A DNA stretch of 64,000 nt from assembly GCA_021234535.1 (NCBI GenBank), contig SFZH01000008.1, forward strand, positions 22,469,091 to 22,533,090. The letters are read 5' to 3'. The notes beneath the pieces are model-generated. The model saw only the letters and a list, made by a program, of their open reading frames with translations, had not been told where the DNA came from and ran no database searches. Below, piece after piece: positions 9,601 through 22,400 of this stretch; the stretch's first letter is position 1; each line of letters begins with the position of its first letter. The DNA is from Stichopus chloronotus. Lineage: Eukaryota > Echinodermata > Holothuroidea > Aspidochirotida > Stichopodidae. The position numbers and the translations under genes are program-made.

Positions 9601-12283
9601 TGATTACTGGCACTCAGTCTCACGAGTTTGTTGTCACTCTTCTACGTGATGAATGTTTTCGGCTCAGAAATCCTCCACGGAAAAGTGTGTCCAGTGTACC
9701 TCTTTTAAAGCAGTGTCTGCTCTTAAAATACTAAGAGCTACTAAGAGTATGGAACTTTGTGACATAGCCTATGTTTGTAATGATATTTTCAGATTGATAT
9801 TAAAAAGGCCTCGGGGAAAAGACTACTCTTTCTTGTTTTTTGTGCATTTATTTTCATTTAATTTTTTTTCTGACCGCCTTTTTAGTAGAAACAAAATAAT
9901 ACAACAATGTAAGAAATATGAACACAACCTCTTTAATAATTTACCACCAGTAACAACAATGTTTACGACAAAGCTGTTAACACATTCCATGCGTATAATA
10001 ATCCGCAATAGAGCTACTAGCCATTTTCATTAACCAGTAATTATTGTTTAATTACTCTTAGGCCTTTAAGTGACCTCGCACGTCGAAGCGCGCCCTCTTT
10101 TCGCAGCTACTCCCTACTCGCACTTTTTTTTTTTTGACGACTACGACGAGATCGTTTCTGGGAGGTGGGTCGAACGTCAGTCGCTCTGTACTACTGTCGG
10201 ATGGTGGACGACATACATTGCCGCGCTGTAGCAAAGTATATGGAAAGAGAAACATCCTCTTCAATAGCAACCACATCTGAGTATAAGTTCTGTAAGTGTT
10301 TTGTACTACTTGTTTAAATTCATTCACTAAGTAACTAAAGTGTCTTACACTACGATATTTCCAAGCATCATGAAGGCTTTTATCGTTGCAGATAGCTTGG
10401 TCGTATGTCATCGTTTACCTAGATCAATGGCAGGCGCTTGTCATCCATTTCTACTCTTACGTTTCAATTTTAAACCTACTGAAATTATTTAATAATTGTA
10501 GAATAAATCCATAATATTATCCATTAACACTGTAGTCTCGTTAAACAAATTAATTTAATTCATGTAATTTGATGGTTACCTCATGTTGTGTATTCAAACA
10601 TACATATTTGTTCATGTGCACGTCGAGTATCAAAGGTAATGTAAATGAAGACCATGTCCTAAGGGGGGGGGGGGGAGGAGCATGGCTGTAATATCAGTCA
10701 GAACGCTTAAGTATATACACAGAATGTAAGAGGACGCTTTTTCCCATACAGTTATTTATATATTTATGGAAGTACAAATACATAAAACATAAAAGTTTAC
10801 ACTTAACTGTAGATACAGACATTTTTTATATTTATATAAGCCTATCAGGAAAATGAGGTATAAATCCCATTTGGTGTACATTGCCAGAAAATACGTCTGA
10901 TAGTATCACTGACAATGGCAACCCTTCATCGAAAACCTCTGGAGTTTTATAAGTACATAGAATATAATGTATCAATTGATATATGTATTTATGTAAGTAA
11001 CATACAGAGAAAATAATAATACGAACATGTATAGTTAACCAATGCATACAGAAAGTTATGAAAATGGATCGGAGATACGGGAGTGTATGTAACATTTTGA
11101 ATACATTATAATAATTACCGCACACCTACCAGACAATGCGTATACTAATACCAAGGATACCAAGGAGTAATCGAACTTTCGCTCGAAATCTCGCTGATAA
11201 GGGAGCAGTAAAGGAACCATAATTGTTTCATTTTCTCATGCTATATGATTTTTTTATATTTTCAATGTCAGAACATTAACACCAAGCTCTTTTTAAAACT
11301 TTAGTTTTATTTTTTTGTTTTTGTTGTTACAGGTGTAAAGTCTGTTTTGAGGCTCAGTTGCTCATATCAAAAACAAAATGGAAAAAGAAACAACAATTTA
11401 GTCCCAGGTTTTGCTTTTAAAATGTATAGATTGAAATGATTTCTTTAGGCCTACACAAAGTTTCCGTATTTTGTTTATGTAAATATCAGTCGTAATTGCT
11501 CCAACGCCAAGTGTTTATGGCTAGGAATAAGAAAGCTGAAGTAACCTGTTACATTTCATACACTCATTATTAAATGAATAGGTTTAACGGTATATGACGC
11601 ACTTAATAGAGGCAGACTCCTGTATGTGTATGTATTATCTGAAAACAAGTTATCTGGAATAGTTGGGTCTTGTGAGTTTTTCCGTATATTTTAAGTTTTA
11701 TAATGCAGTCAAACATTTCCCCCTATGTTGTTTCAATAACCCATCAAGCAATAACGACCCATGAGAATCGAACCCATTCGACAGTGAACACATGTCAGTG
11801 TGTTCAGACAACCAATGAAGTCCCATGGAATGACTTGACAGCGTATCGATGAGTAATAGTGGTTGAAGTTTAATTGAAGGGTCTATCATTTCACTACATC
11901 AAAACGTTTGATTTGATAGTAAGTTTGAAAGTTAATATTGCCCCTGTCGGATACCGTACAGACAGGCTTCATAAATCGTCTTTTGTTGTTGTCTAATGTG
12001 GAACAACCAGATTATGCTTCTCTCTGTGGATATGTTTGCCAAGAATATTCAAGCTGCTAAGCAATGGCGATCTATATACCGTCATTTCTTTCATCATCTA
12101 TACACAGCTAGGACTTCGTTTTCTTAAGGCATTGAGCTCAACCTTTTAAACTGAGATCGTCGCATTGCCCAATGAGACTAAGAGCGGGAGGGGGGGGGGG
12201 CACTGATAGACGAAGAAAAGTTTAGATCATGAGGAACTGAAGATGACAGGGAGGAAGAAAATGATTGATTTGAATAAATGAAT
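9601..12283. other. 2.7 kb without a recognisable gene
   Basis: Frames of up to 126 codons exist (9653-10033, minus 10411-10058, minus 11125-10832) but lack motifs, repeats or matched splice pairs. A 13-nt G tract lies at 10663-10675 and an 11-nt one at 12190-12200. Nothing else was identified. Confidence 0.35.
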
Positions 12284-13313
12284 AGTTCGTGTACATCTAG
12301 CTCTGTTGTAGCATTACCCTAGTTTGTGTAGGTCTAGCTCTGTTGTAGCATTATCCTAGTTCGTGTATATCTAGCTCTGTTGTAGCATTATCCTAGTTCG
12401 TGTATGTCTAGCTCTGTTGTAGCATTATCCTAGTTCGTGTATATCTAGCTCTGTTGTAGCATTATCCTAGTTTGTGTAGGTCTAGCTCTGTTGTAGCATT
12501 ATCCTAGTTCGTGTATATCTAGCCGCTCTGGTGTAGCTTTATCCTAGTTCGTGTATATCTAGCTCTGTTGTAGCATTATCCTAGTTCGTGTATATCTAGC
12601 TCTGTTGTAGCATTATCCTAGTTTGTGTAGGTCTAGCTCTGTTGTAGCATTATCCTAGTTCGTGTATATCTAGCTCTGTTGTAGCTTTATCCTAGTTCGT
12701 GTATATCTAGCTCTGTTGTAGCATTATTCTAGTTCGTGTATATCTAGCTCTGTTGTAGCATTATCCTAGTTCGTGTATGTCTAGCTCTGTTGTAGCATTA
12801 TCCTAGTTCGTGTATATCTAGCCGCTCTGGTGCAGCTTTATCCTACTTCGTGTATATCTAGCTCTGTTGTAGCATTATCCTAGTTCGTGTACATCTAGCT
12901 CTGTTGTAGCATTATCCTAGTTCGTGTATATCTAGCTCTGTTGTAGCATTATCCTAGTTCGTGTATGTCTAGCTCTGTTGTAGCATTATTCTAGTTCGTG
13001 TATATCTAGCTCTGTTGTAGCATTATTCTAGTTCGTGTATATCTAGCTCTGTTGTAACATTACCCTAGTTCGTGTATATCTAGCTCTGTTGTAACATTAT
13101 CCTAGTTCGTGTATATCTAGATCTGTTGTAGCGTTATTCTAGTTCGTGTATATTTAGCTCTGTTGTAGCATTATCCTAGTTCGTGTATATCTAGCTCTGT
13201 CGTAGCATTATCTTAGTTTGTGTAGGTCTAGCTCTGTTGTAGCTTTATCCTAGTTCGTGTATATCTAGCTCTGTTGTAGCATTATCTTAGTTTCTGTATA
13301 TCTAGCTCTGTCG
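12284..13313. repeat. 37-bp satellite, about 28 copies
   Basis: Unit of 37 bp: agttcgtgtatatctagc followed by tctgttgtagcattatcct. Copies are highly similar. Variants carry tttgtgtaggtc instead of ttcgtgtatatc, and two units near 12523 and 12820 carry an insertion giving agccgctctg. In-frame stops (tag) occur in every unit and there are no unique spacers, so this is a satellite and not a CRISPR array or coding repeat. Confidence 0.96.
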
Positions 13314-15089
13314 CAATTGTATCCTTATAACATGCGGTTAGCTTCCCAATTTCAGCGACGGTGGTTGCTTTTTTATTGCAGAAGCCTTGCTCAATAAGCG
13401 TGGCATTATTAGTATAAAACGTTTGGTTGCTTCAGCAATATATGACAACTGAGAAACGATGCAATCTTTGCCGGTTGACGCCTTCACACAGATGAAACTA
13501 ACATCCGAAGTTTGATTGAGATATAATAATATTTTGATTACAATTAAGTTTGTAAATTGTATGTCGAAAAAGAGACGCCACTTATATTTAAAAGCAAGAA
13601 TCAAATCATAAAAATATTTGCTAAATTACGCAACCAACTTGCTAAGTAATTACAAAGATATAACAAGCCAAAACGTATTGTTGAATGTACTCGAAATTAA
13701 TAAAAAAGAACCCTACAATATCTTACCAATGTCATACCAGTGAGGAAATGTCTTGAGACGGTCACCTTATAAACCTTTTCGACCAGACTTTGAAATAATT
13801 TATTTTCTTCCACATGAAAGAATGCCAGTCTTGTAGCCTACAACCAAATCAGTCCTTCAGCCACTACAGTGGGCTACATATAAATTCCAGATAATTTTTC
13901 AGGAAATTAACAGAAGTCGAAGTTAAGGTTTTTTTTCAAACTGAAAACTACCAAAAGAAAGCAAGTAAGATCTCTAAAAGAACAAGTAGGCTACATTTTT
14001 TTTCAATGTGCACTGTCGTATGTTCCTTGTTAAACGTAAACATTTGTCACCGAGGAATTTAAAGATCTAAAAGCACTCTGTGAAGTGACATACTCTACAT
14101 ATTCCTTACGAAAGAAATGCTTTGAAAACCATCAGACAGGCAACCGACGCAATAAGTTGCCCATATTTGACGGACCTGCTCTTCTGATTTCTTTACTTGT
14201 CCAGAAACACAGCTTTCCTGTAACTATAGCCTATGTACAGATAACCATTTAACACCTCCATGGTTAGAGCTTTATCTCTATCTCTTCGGGCATCTTACAT
14301 AGCCTCTCCAAAAGATTTTAAAAAACGTTTTGGTGCAAATTCGATGACTTGATACATTTGATAGATTCTCTAAACCTTTCTCCAGGGTACCATTTGACTA
14401 ATGGAGTTGCCAGCATTTTTTTCTCCCAACATATTTTGTACTAGACTTCTCCGTAGGTTTGGACATAACGTTCATACGTATACTCGATATCACCAAAACA
14501 TGAACTTATCTTGTACAGCCTTTACAATCGCCTCTGGGTTCAACTTGAAAGCCCTTTCGACAGCGGTAAACGAATAGAACGTGAAAAATCTCGAAATCGT
14601 TGAGAACTATTTCCTATATGATAATATTGACATTCCTAAATTTCTTCGTAGTTGAAGCAGAGAGATGGAAGTACAGACAGATCTGATATCCGTTGTGTTC
14701 CTTCTGTGTGTCGCGTACATTTCTTTTTCGCTGATGTTAAGTTGCTGTTAAGTATTAATCATAGGGGTGCTAGTAGAATCCGTGATACTGGAAGACACTT
14801 GTTTCCATACAAGAACCACCTACTAGGATACGTCTTAACCCAACTTGTTTTCCGTTGTCGTTCCATTTTCTTTCTTTCTTTCATTTTTTCTTTCTTTTTT
14901 CTTTCTTTTTCTTTTTCTTTCTCCACCCACTTCTTTCTCCACCTTTTTCTTTCTTTCTTTCGTCCCCAATGGCCTGAAGGAATGGTGCAACTTTAAGCTA
15001 TTGTACCAAATCAGAAAAAAATCCGCATAGTGAACATAACCTCTTCTTGTCAAGTGTGTTGACAGTAGGAGTAATCTTCAGCACATATG
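13314..15089. other. Spacer with a CT-rich tract
   Basis: No gene was recognised. Minus-strand sequence between about 14100 and 14600 might be further remains of the Polinton-like element downstream of the polymerase piece, but it was too degraded to call. A (CTTT)n-like tract occupies about 14866-14965 and accounts for the Phe/Ser and Lys/Arg-rich frames there. Confidence 0.35.
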
Positions 15090-15590
15090 TTTGATTTTTC
15101 AAGTCACTCTAGAATGAACTATTGATGAATGCTGCGTAGCTGAAATCAGGTGCTGTGAAATTGGTAATACTGAGAAGTAGCAAATTCTTCCATTTAATGG
15201 ACATCGTTTCACCATAAATTTAAAAGGATAGTTATCAATCAACCATTCAATGAATTGCTGTTGTTTCGCCAAATCAATGTCGTATGAACCAGAATTAAAG
15301 CCAATGACAGGGAGCTCAGTCAAGTAAGTGGTCACTTTCTCCAAGAGGACTTGTAAATAATATTGACGTAGTCGAGCTGTTGTCTCTCGCTGACAAGTCT
15401 TCAACCTCTTATTGGTCTATTCTGATACTGGTTTTCAAATTTCGTCTTTATGGTGAATAAACGTCTTATAGAAGAACGTTACTCTGCTCAAGAGTCTCTG
15501 ATATAGACCAGCTCGGTATGGGTGATATCTAAGGTTTATGGGTATCTGTATCCTTTTTTCTGCTAGTAACTGAAACACTGTCTTTGGGCG
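15090..15590 (-). pseudogene. Polinton/Maverick-type family B DNA polymerase fragment
   Basis: The minus-strand frame 15404-15099 contains a TCQRETTARLRQYYLQVL-like helix leading into LPVIGFNSGSYDIDL. This resembles the second exonuclease motif region of protein-primed family B polymerases found in Polinton/Maverick elements. Upstream, at about 15590-15405, further in-family sequence is broken by stops. Downstream of 15210 the similarity continues in a different frame and then meets a stop. The open piece is about 100 codons of a protein normally more than 1,000 residues long, so this is a dead relic. Identification is from family memory. Other DNA viruses or elements with the same polymerase type cannot be excluded. 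Confidence 0.6.
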
Positions 15591-16369
15591 AGTGTAAACA
15601 CTACCTGAAAATGTGTGTGTTTAATATCAATACCATCCGCAGGTCTCTTCCCATGAAGTCGCCACAGTTTCTGACATTTTTAACGCTGGTGGGACGTATA
15701 GTATATCTTTCAATATCAAGGATGCATCTTAAAAGATTGTCAAATTGAAGTATATTGTGTCTCATTCATAGCGGTCTAAAAATCAACGAACGAGACGAGC
15801 AGTTGATATTATCAACAGCGTTGTCAGACGGAACAACCTCGGAATATTAAAGTGAGACTATATCATGTAATTCTGAACATTTGAACTTTGATCTCAAAAC
15901 GGTGTCGATACGGAAGTTTTGTTGTCTCCTCCAAAGTCTTTAGGTCAGCACCTTTGTGGAAATTGACATACCAAAAATTAAAAAAAAATAGATAAAAGAA
16001 CAGAAATTGTCCTCGCAGCGATTACCCGTCTGCTGATATTTATCCAGAGTCAAGACGGCTTCGTTACGGTTGAGATATTCCGCTAACTGTGAGGAGGGGG
16101 AGGGGCCCACCGATAGGGTGACCTCTTAATTTGTTTATGTAAGACAGGGCATTTGCAATGACTTCTATCAACCATTTTTAAAGATCGCAGGACATGAAAA
16201 TGACATTTTGAAGTATTGGTTGCATTACGCTTTCGAATTATAAAACGTAGCCACAAATTTCATCAAAATCCCTCGACTATTGACCGATTTACAGGAAAAT
16301 TAGTGTCTCACAGCTGTAATATACATTAGCAAGGTATGCAAATTTATGACGTAAAGGATGGACTCCTAT
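15591..16369. other. Spacer, possibly more Polinton remains
   Basis: No open frame of note. Minus-strand similarity to the polymerase gene may extend a little further up but could not be established. Confidence 0.25.
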
Positions 16370-16655
16370 GATATGTCATTTGAGAATTTTATAGGCCAGG
16401 AGGATCTTACTTTGGAAGCATGTAGTTTCTTCTTGAAAAATATATATCACTTACCAATGTGAAAATAAGTAATTAAGAGGCAAAACATATAGGCTTAACA
16501 AAAGAAATACTGACACTGTACAACACTTCACGTCATCTGTTTTGCATGTCTCTCAAACTTTGAAAAGTCATATCTCAAAAATGGTAACAGATATAAACAA
16601 AATTCCATCGGATGTCACTAAGGGTTTTACTCAAATTGCAACTTCTAAATGAAGA
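16370..16655 (-). repeat. Interspersed repeat family R1, copy 2 (inverted)
   Basis: The reverse complement matches 4318-4660 along most of its length. Shared landmarks are tttttgagatatgac, agtgtcagtatttctttt, gttaagcctat and cacattggtaagtgatat. Diverged and non-coding. Confidence 0.72.
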
Positions 16656-17869
16656 GTGCTCTTTTTTACACAACCTTTAAGTACTACGTGCTTGTCTTGC
16701 ACGTTTTATGGGATCTTTGCGATTAACAGTCTGGGTACTGCGAGAGGGATAACAGTCTTGCGTGTTCTATGCCATGGGGTCTTTGCGATTAACAGTGACA
16801 TAAAGTTGGAAATGTTTCCTCTGTCAGTGACTATATAGAATCGGTTCCGGGAAGAAGTGGATACAGTGAGAGGTATACTGTTATTACACCTGTCAGTCCA
16901 CGTCGATCATTGGAAGCAGTTGCTTGTTCTTTGAATAGCTGCCGTCATCGCCTGAAGTAGCTGGACGTTATAACTATGCTTCATAGTTTGGAATTTGCTG
17001 CGCATTTCCAACGAGCGTTTCTTGTATAGTGAGTCAAATATTCTATATTTATACTTCAACAAACATATAAATACACATATGGGAAACAACGTCCTCTCGT
17101 ATTCTTTGTACACTTAAGCGATCCTAAATTTAAAAATACTTGTGTATGTTGGGAAAATACGACATTCTCACTATAAGACATGTTATCGCAAAGCATTGAC
17201 CGTGCCGATCGTACTTGGAGCTCTACACCACTTTAGTTTACTACTGCATTTACCCGGCACAAAATTACTGCAAGTTACCAGTCACATTTTATTTCAAGTT
17301 CGAAAAATTGATACCGGTAAGTTAAAAGCCAGTTTAAATAAAATGGTGAGAGAAATTTAAATAAAAAAGGCAGAAACTGTACCACTGCGTCCTTTTTCTT
17401 CACATTTCGATGCGTCTAGCATGATATTTCAATGATTGATATGTGATTGGTATTTCTCAAATCACAACATTATGAATGCCATTCAGCTCAGGCTTTTCCA
17501 AATATTCCATATTTTAGTGTTAAAATTGCAAAGTATATCTGAACAAAACAAGACTAAGGTTTGTTTTTTGACAATCAGAGACATGAGATGTCTCTGATTG
17601 CACTATTTATAAAACGCGTGTAATTGAAAGACAGATTATCATGATGATTACATTGAAAGAGATGAGTAAAAGAGTCAAGATATACATCAAAGGTACTCTT
17701 TCATCTTCTCTGTAACAGTTGCTGTAAATTCAAAATTGTTTGTCGTCATAGGTTATCCAATGGGATGAGCCTGTTCGGAGGTAGCCTTAAAACTATCCAG
17801 TAGGCAGGTTACAATCATTTATTTGTCTTTAAGTCACAACCCTCAAAACCATTGTTGATTATTCGTCAC
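16656..17869. other. Spacer with a perfect hairpin at 17572-17600
   Basis: No gene was recognised. Small frames at 16656-16838, 16907-17113 and 17142-17360 lack support. A 13-bp perfect inverted repeat with a 3-nt loop lies at 17572-17600 (CAATCAGAGACAT / ATGTCTCTGATTG). Confidence 0.35.
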
Positions 17870-18455
17870 TGTTATTGTATTGTTGTATAGAGATGGTCAT
17901 TCTGCCCCACCGTACGCAAAAGGTCGTACAAAGTTCAGTCTTCCGGTGTTTACCCCAGATTTGTTTAACTTTTTCTTTATTTTCCCTCAGACAGTCAGAT
18001 CAGACAACACATTAAAAATAGTAAACTTAGACCCTGTTCTCAGAAAGGTTGCGCAATCCTTTCGTGATTGGTTAATCACGGATGGCAACCACCTTACTCT
18101 GTTACGTAGGTAAACCATTTGACCTGTGATTGGTCAGTGTCGGCAATCTATCCCATGACCCTTAGCAGTTTAGCGTGGGTCAATCCATCGACCTCGCCAC
18201 GCCGCCGGCACTGGCTCTCTGGACATCCAACCGTAATTATCGTCTGTCTCTCTCAGTCTCTGTACAATATGTAGGCCTTCGTCATCTTATCTCTCCGTCG
18301 GTTTCTCTCTTTCATCATCCTCATCTTTGATTCTTGCTTAATTAATCTATGTGCCAGTCCAATCAGTAATAAATGGAACTCTAATCGTTAAATCTTAATA
18401 CTGAATCTGACGTCTCTCTCTGTGTCAACAATCCGTCGCTGGGGCAGTCATAACA
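17870..18455 (+). mobile_element. LTR-like repeat R3, copy 1
   Basis: About 586 bp begins near TGTTATTGTATTG and ends at GTCATAACA. The tg...ca ends, an internal poly(A) signal (AATAAA at 18368-18373) and a following stretch without coding capacity fit a solo LTR or LTR remnant of a Gypsy/Mag-like element. An inverted copy lies at 51271-51898 and matches along nearly its whole length, for example at ccccaccgtacgcaaaaggt and tcgacctcgccacgccg. Target-site duplications were not found, so exact ends are approximate. It lies about 0.9 kb upstream of the oxidoreductase gene, in the same orientation. Confidence 0.7.
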
Positions 18456-19365
18456 AGACTGAAAACCCCCCAAAACCCCACATATTCTACAGTATTGTGC
18501 TCATCCCATATATGTTGTCTCCACTCTGTCATAGGCCAACAAACGCAACTTGTCAGTGATTCAATGTCACTGCATATTCACCAACTTTTGGTTATATTAT
18601 TGGTTACTTGAACGGCGCATGGGGTGTGAGGGGACAGGAAGTGACATGCAACGTCGTAAATTATCGCTATGCTGCTCCTTTGTTATTCATTTGCTGTAGC
18701 CATGTCAGAATCCAAGAAGGGAGTTAATAGTTTACTAGGCCACATTCGTAATAGCTTCCCTCACAGTACCGAGCAACGCAGGTGAAGACCCCTCGCTCAG
18801 CCTACATAGCAGTCCCTTCACCCATCGGCGATATCTCCATATGCATGGTATCCAAGATCGGGACAATAAGAAATGGTGCCCCGGTTAAAGCCCCTCTCCG
18901 GCTTCCTTCATCCCGTCTACCACTCCACATACGCTGACCTTGAAGGATGCACTGTCACCATGGTTCCAAGAGTTTCGTCCTCCCGTCCCCGGCCCAGAAA
19001 GTTGACGACATCTGGCCGGGTTTTCTTCGCTGGCTCTCTTTGCCCCTCCTAGTACCTTCTTTGCCTGCTAGGTAAGCGACATTTTGGCTTCAGAGTCGGC
19101 ATTCGGCTGTTCGAGACTGCGACGCTAGACGTCCTTCACAAAACCTACCTAGTTTGGATATTTACGAGCAATAAACCTCCAAAACCCCCGCTAATAATGT
19201 GCACCAAACTGCTGTCCTTCTTGCTGTCAGACTCCAATCCTTCAGGTCAAAACCAGGTGAGTTTTCCGGACGCAGCTATAAATTAACTGTTGTAGGACAA
19301 CCACGATTCGACACACAAAGTCTCAGCTTGTCTGATGCCTTAGAATTTTATTTTCTGTCCTACAG
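18456..19365. other. Region upstream of the oxidoreductase start exon
   Basis: This segment is more GC-rich than its neighbours. It could hold internal LTR-element sequence, the promoter or an untranslated first exon of the oxidoreductase gene. A short frame starting ATGTCAGAATCCAAGAAGG near 18702 ends quickly and is not assigned. A splice acceptor (tgtcctacag) closes the segment at 19365. Confidence 0.3.
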
Positions 19366-19388
19366 TTCAGCTGGATAACGGTGCTAAG

Positions 19389-19499
19389 ATGTCCTCGGAC
19401 AATGAATATCACAGAAAACTGAAATGTATTATAATTGGAGCAGGTAACAGAGGATACAGGTACAGCCAGTATGCTTTGGACTTCCCCGAAAGGGTTCAG
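19389..19499 (+). CDS. Oxidoreductase coding exon 1
   Basis: 37 codons, phase 0. Carries the initiator ATG and the glycine-rich nucleotide-binding loop GAGNRG; donor CAG|gtaatg. Spliced sequence upstream stays open back to the acceptor at 19365, so a start further 5' cannot be wholly excluded, but this ATG fits the usual family length. Confidence 0.88.
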
Positions 19500-22400
19500 G
19501 TAATGTATTTATGCCCATCGCACAACAAACAGAAGTTTACATCTTTATTTCTGCTCTAGGTATATTGAATGTGTACACATAATACATATATTAGTTCTTC
19601 TTTCTGTCCACACAACAGATAGCTACAGTTCTTTTAGTAAGACCGTCAAACTTGGAAGAGTTATGTACAGCTCTCTCTTTCTTATCTCTGTCGTATGCAT
19701 GAAACTGTCTGTTTCCCTAGTTTGTCCATCCGTTGCCGACATGAGATGCAGTACTCTGTGCATACCCGTTAGTAAATTTGACGATCATTAATAAAGAGGG
19801 CACCACGGACACATGTCCATCAAAGGTAATGTTAAATGTCATCATGTGTTATTAATACCCAACTTAAATCAAGTTCTCTGTGGGTTTAAGATTAATTCCT
19901 GGCGTATTTCTATGCACTTTTGGTTGGGCACCTGCAGACCTCATGTCGGGTACTTGGTCCTTTCGTGAATCAAGCAAGTGCAGGGTTGAACGCATTAGTC
20001 TGACGTCAGACATCGGTAAGTCATAGGACAATGGAAAAGAATAGTGTTCAAAGAGGAACAAGGATGAAAATATTCAACAGTTCTCAACATAGAATACAAC
20101 GTTGTCGATAACGAGTTCCTTATCCTCCAAAATCCATCATCTATAAATTTATTTTGGCTTAAACATTAAAATCGTTGTTTTATTTTGAACTGGGTTAATT
20201 TTATTTGCCTCTTTTTATGAGATATTCCTTGGGCTTTTTTAAACTTACTCTTCAAATAAACGCTAAGACTAACATTGCCTTTACCCACATCTTTCCTCTC
20301 ATCCTAAATTATACAATCTATACTATGCAATGACAGTCTATTAAGGAATTGCATAGATTGCCATTGAATGTTGTCGGCATCGCTCTTGAACTTGTTTGAC
20401 TTTTTTGGAGTATACACGAAGTCTATTTCCTTCTGCCGACGTGCTTGGGGCTCCAAACGCTCATCATTCAAGGGTACAGTCGTCTTCTGGGCGTGAATAC
20501 GTAGGACTGACTCCCTTCTATGGGCACTAAAGTAACGATACCTGTTACGATGTAATTGTTGTGAGCAAATGTCAATCGTGCTCCTAGAATGGTTATACTC
20601 AAGGCTTTTGAAGGAATGGGCCATAGGTTCTGCTCTCTTCTTCACAAAAATTGACTTGTATTAATCATGCTTCAGCTCTGATTGCATTTGTGACACCAAG
20701 GTTTTGGTACGCACGTTACTGAAAGAAGTAACGTGCAACATGATTGGTGGAAAGCCATTAGAACCTGGTTTCTGATTGGATTAGATCATGATCAACTGCC
20801 ACGCTATTTGTAGTACATTCATGGTGTGTAACTTGTATCATGAATGATCATGGTTATTGTGGTGCATGGCATACAGTATGGGTAATTACTGATGTATACA
20901 GAGTGTAGGTAGGATCGAGTATGTACGTACGCAGAGTCAATGCAACAGATTACCGTAGGAATAGGCTACTCTCATCCTTTCGAAAGAAAACAAGAATGTG
21001 ACTTCTTTCTAAATTATAGGCCTAAGTCACTCATTAGATCAGCCAAACCCAGAGAATGCCGAACATGTGTCAAATTGGGGACCTATGCCTTAATCCTAAT
21101 TCACAACAAGTATCCCCTAACTTAGCGACAAATCTACGGTGCCCATACTTGAATTGTTGTGCCTGCTGCAACTTTTGTGAATGGCATACGTCTTTCAGCA
21201 GAAAATTAGCTAGTTGAACCAGTATGCTCATTTAAAATTATCTGACTGCGAGAGTAGAGAATGCAAACATTGGTTCAAAATCTAACGCTGCAATGCCTGC
21301 TTTCGTATACCTTCACTTCACCACAGCATCCCACAGTAGTGGCAAGCCTAACCCAACATTTGGAATATGCATGTATCCAAGGGAGTCAATGAGGGGACGA
21401 GAAGACACACCCCTCCACATTTCGCTAGGTGGGGAGCATGCCAAATATTGTACAGATTGTAAGGTTATCTGGTAATTGAGAAAGTTCTCAATAAATCTGA
21501 AATTTCATTCGAATTTCTCATATCTCAGTCTAGGAGTGAGGAGAGTCTGACATACCAGTTGGAATTGTTCATATCTCAATCTAGCACATTTTATGACTTC
21601 AAGCATTGCAATAGATTGCATCTACGTTTAGTTAGTGAGTGAAAATTTCTCACATCGGGTGGGGACACCTCCTCCTCCTCCCTTACAATCCTCTCACATA
21701 TCTAGACCAATCATCATTATGCTCATGCTTCCCTTCTATCAAAATGCTATCATGGCATCTTTTTCAAAAGTTATCGATACAAGAAACAGTTCCACTTTGT
21801 CATGCAATCATCGACGGTTGTAGCAAATTAAGAAACAACTGTAATGAGAGTAAAATTCTTGGAATAACCTTTCTGGAACCATAACATCTCGGGCATGACA
21901 TTTACACGGAATTTACGTTTAACAAGTTAACCATCTTTGGGGTCATTGCGTAGTTAACCAATCTATGGTTAATTTTGAACATAGTGAATTTGGAGTGTAC
22001 TGTAAAACTAACATCGCGTTCTGAAGAATTCTTCCATGGCCAAATGTCCTCTGGGAATGCTTCACGAAATAACTGATAAGTCAGTACTAAGTTCAATATT
22101 TCGCGACTGTTTTAACTATAGATAATAGTCAATAGTCTTTCCTAAAGACTATTGACTTAAATCAGAATATTGCATCAGAAGAAAACTGAACTTTGATCGA
22201 AAAAACGTATGTTCTCTTCGTTAGTATTGTGTCTTTCTTTGTGACATTGCGACCTCAGCAGACCCAAGCAGATGTGTAACTATCTTTTCCCTGACAACCC
22301 CCTCGACAGTTTTATTAAAATTACAATAAACATTTTTTACATCGTACTGTTCACCCTACATGTAAATTTATAGGGTGCGTTCAAGGTATATTTGAGATAT

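Noticed and set aside
9653..10033. 126-codon plus-strand ORF
   Set aside because: No recognisable motif; the second half is Phe/Leu-rich low complexity from T-rich DNA.
12284..13313. CRISPR-like regular repeats
   Set aside because: The 37-bp units are directly adjacent with no unique spacers, and the sequence is eukaryotic satellite DNA.
18694..18790. Possible gag-like start (MSESKKG...) after LTR copy 1
   Set aside because: The frame closes within about 30 codons and has no recognisable gag motif, so an internal retroelement region could not be supported.
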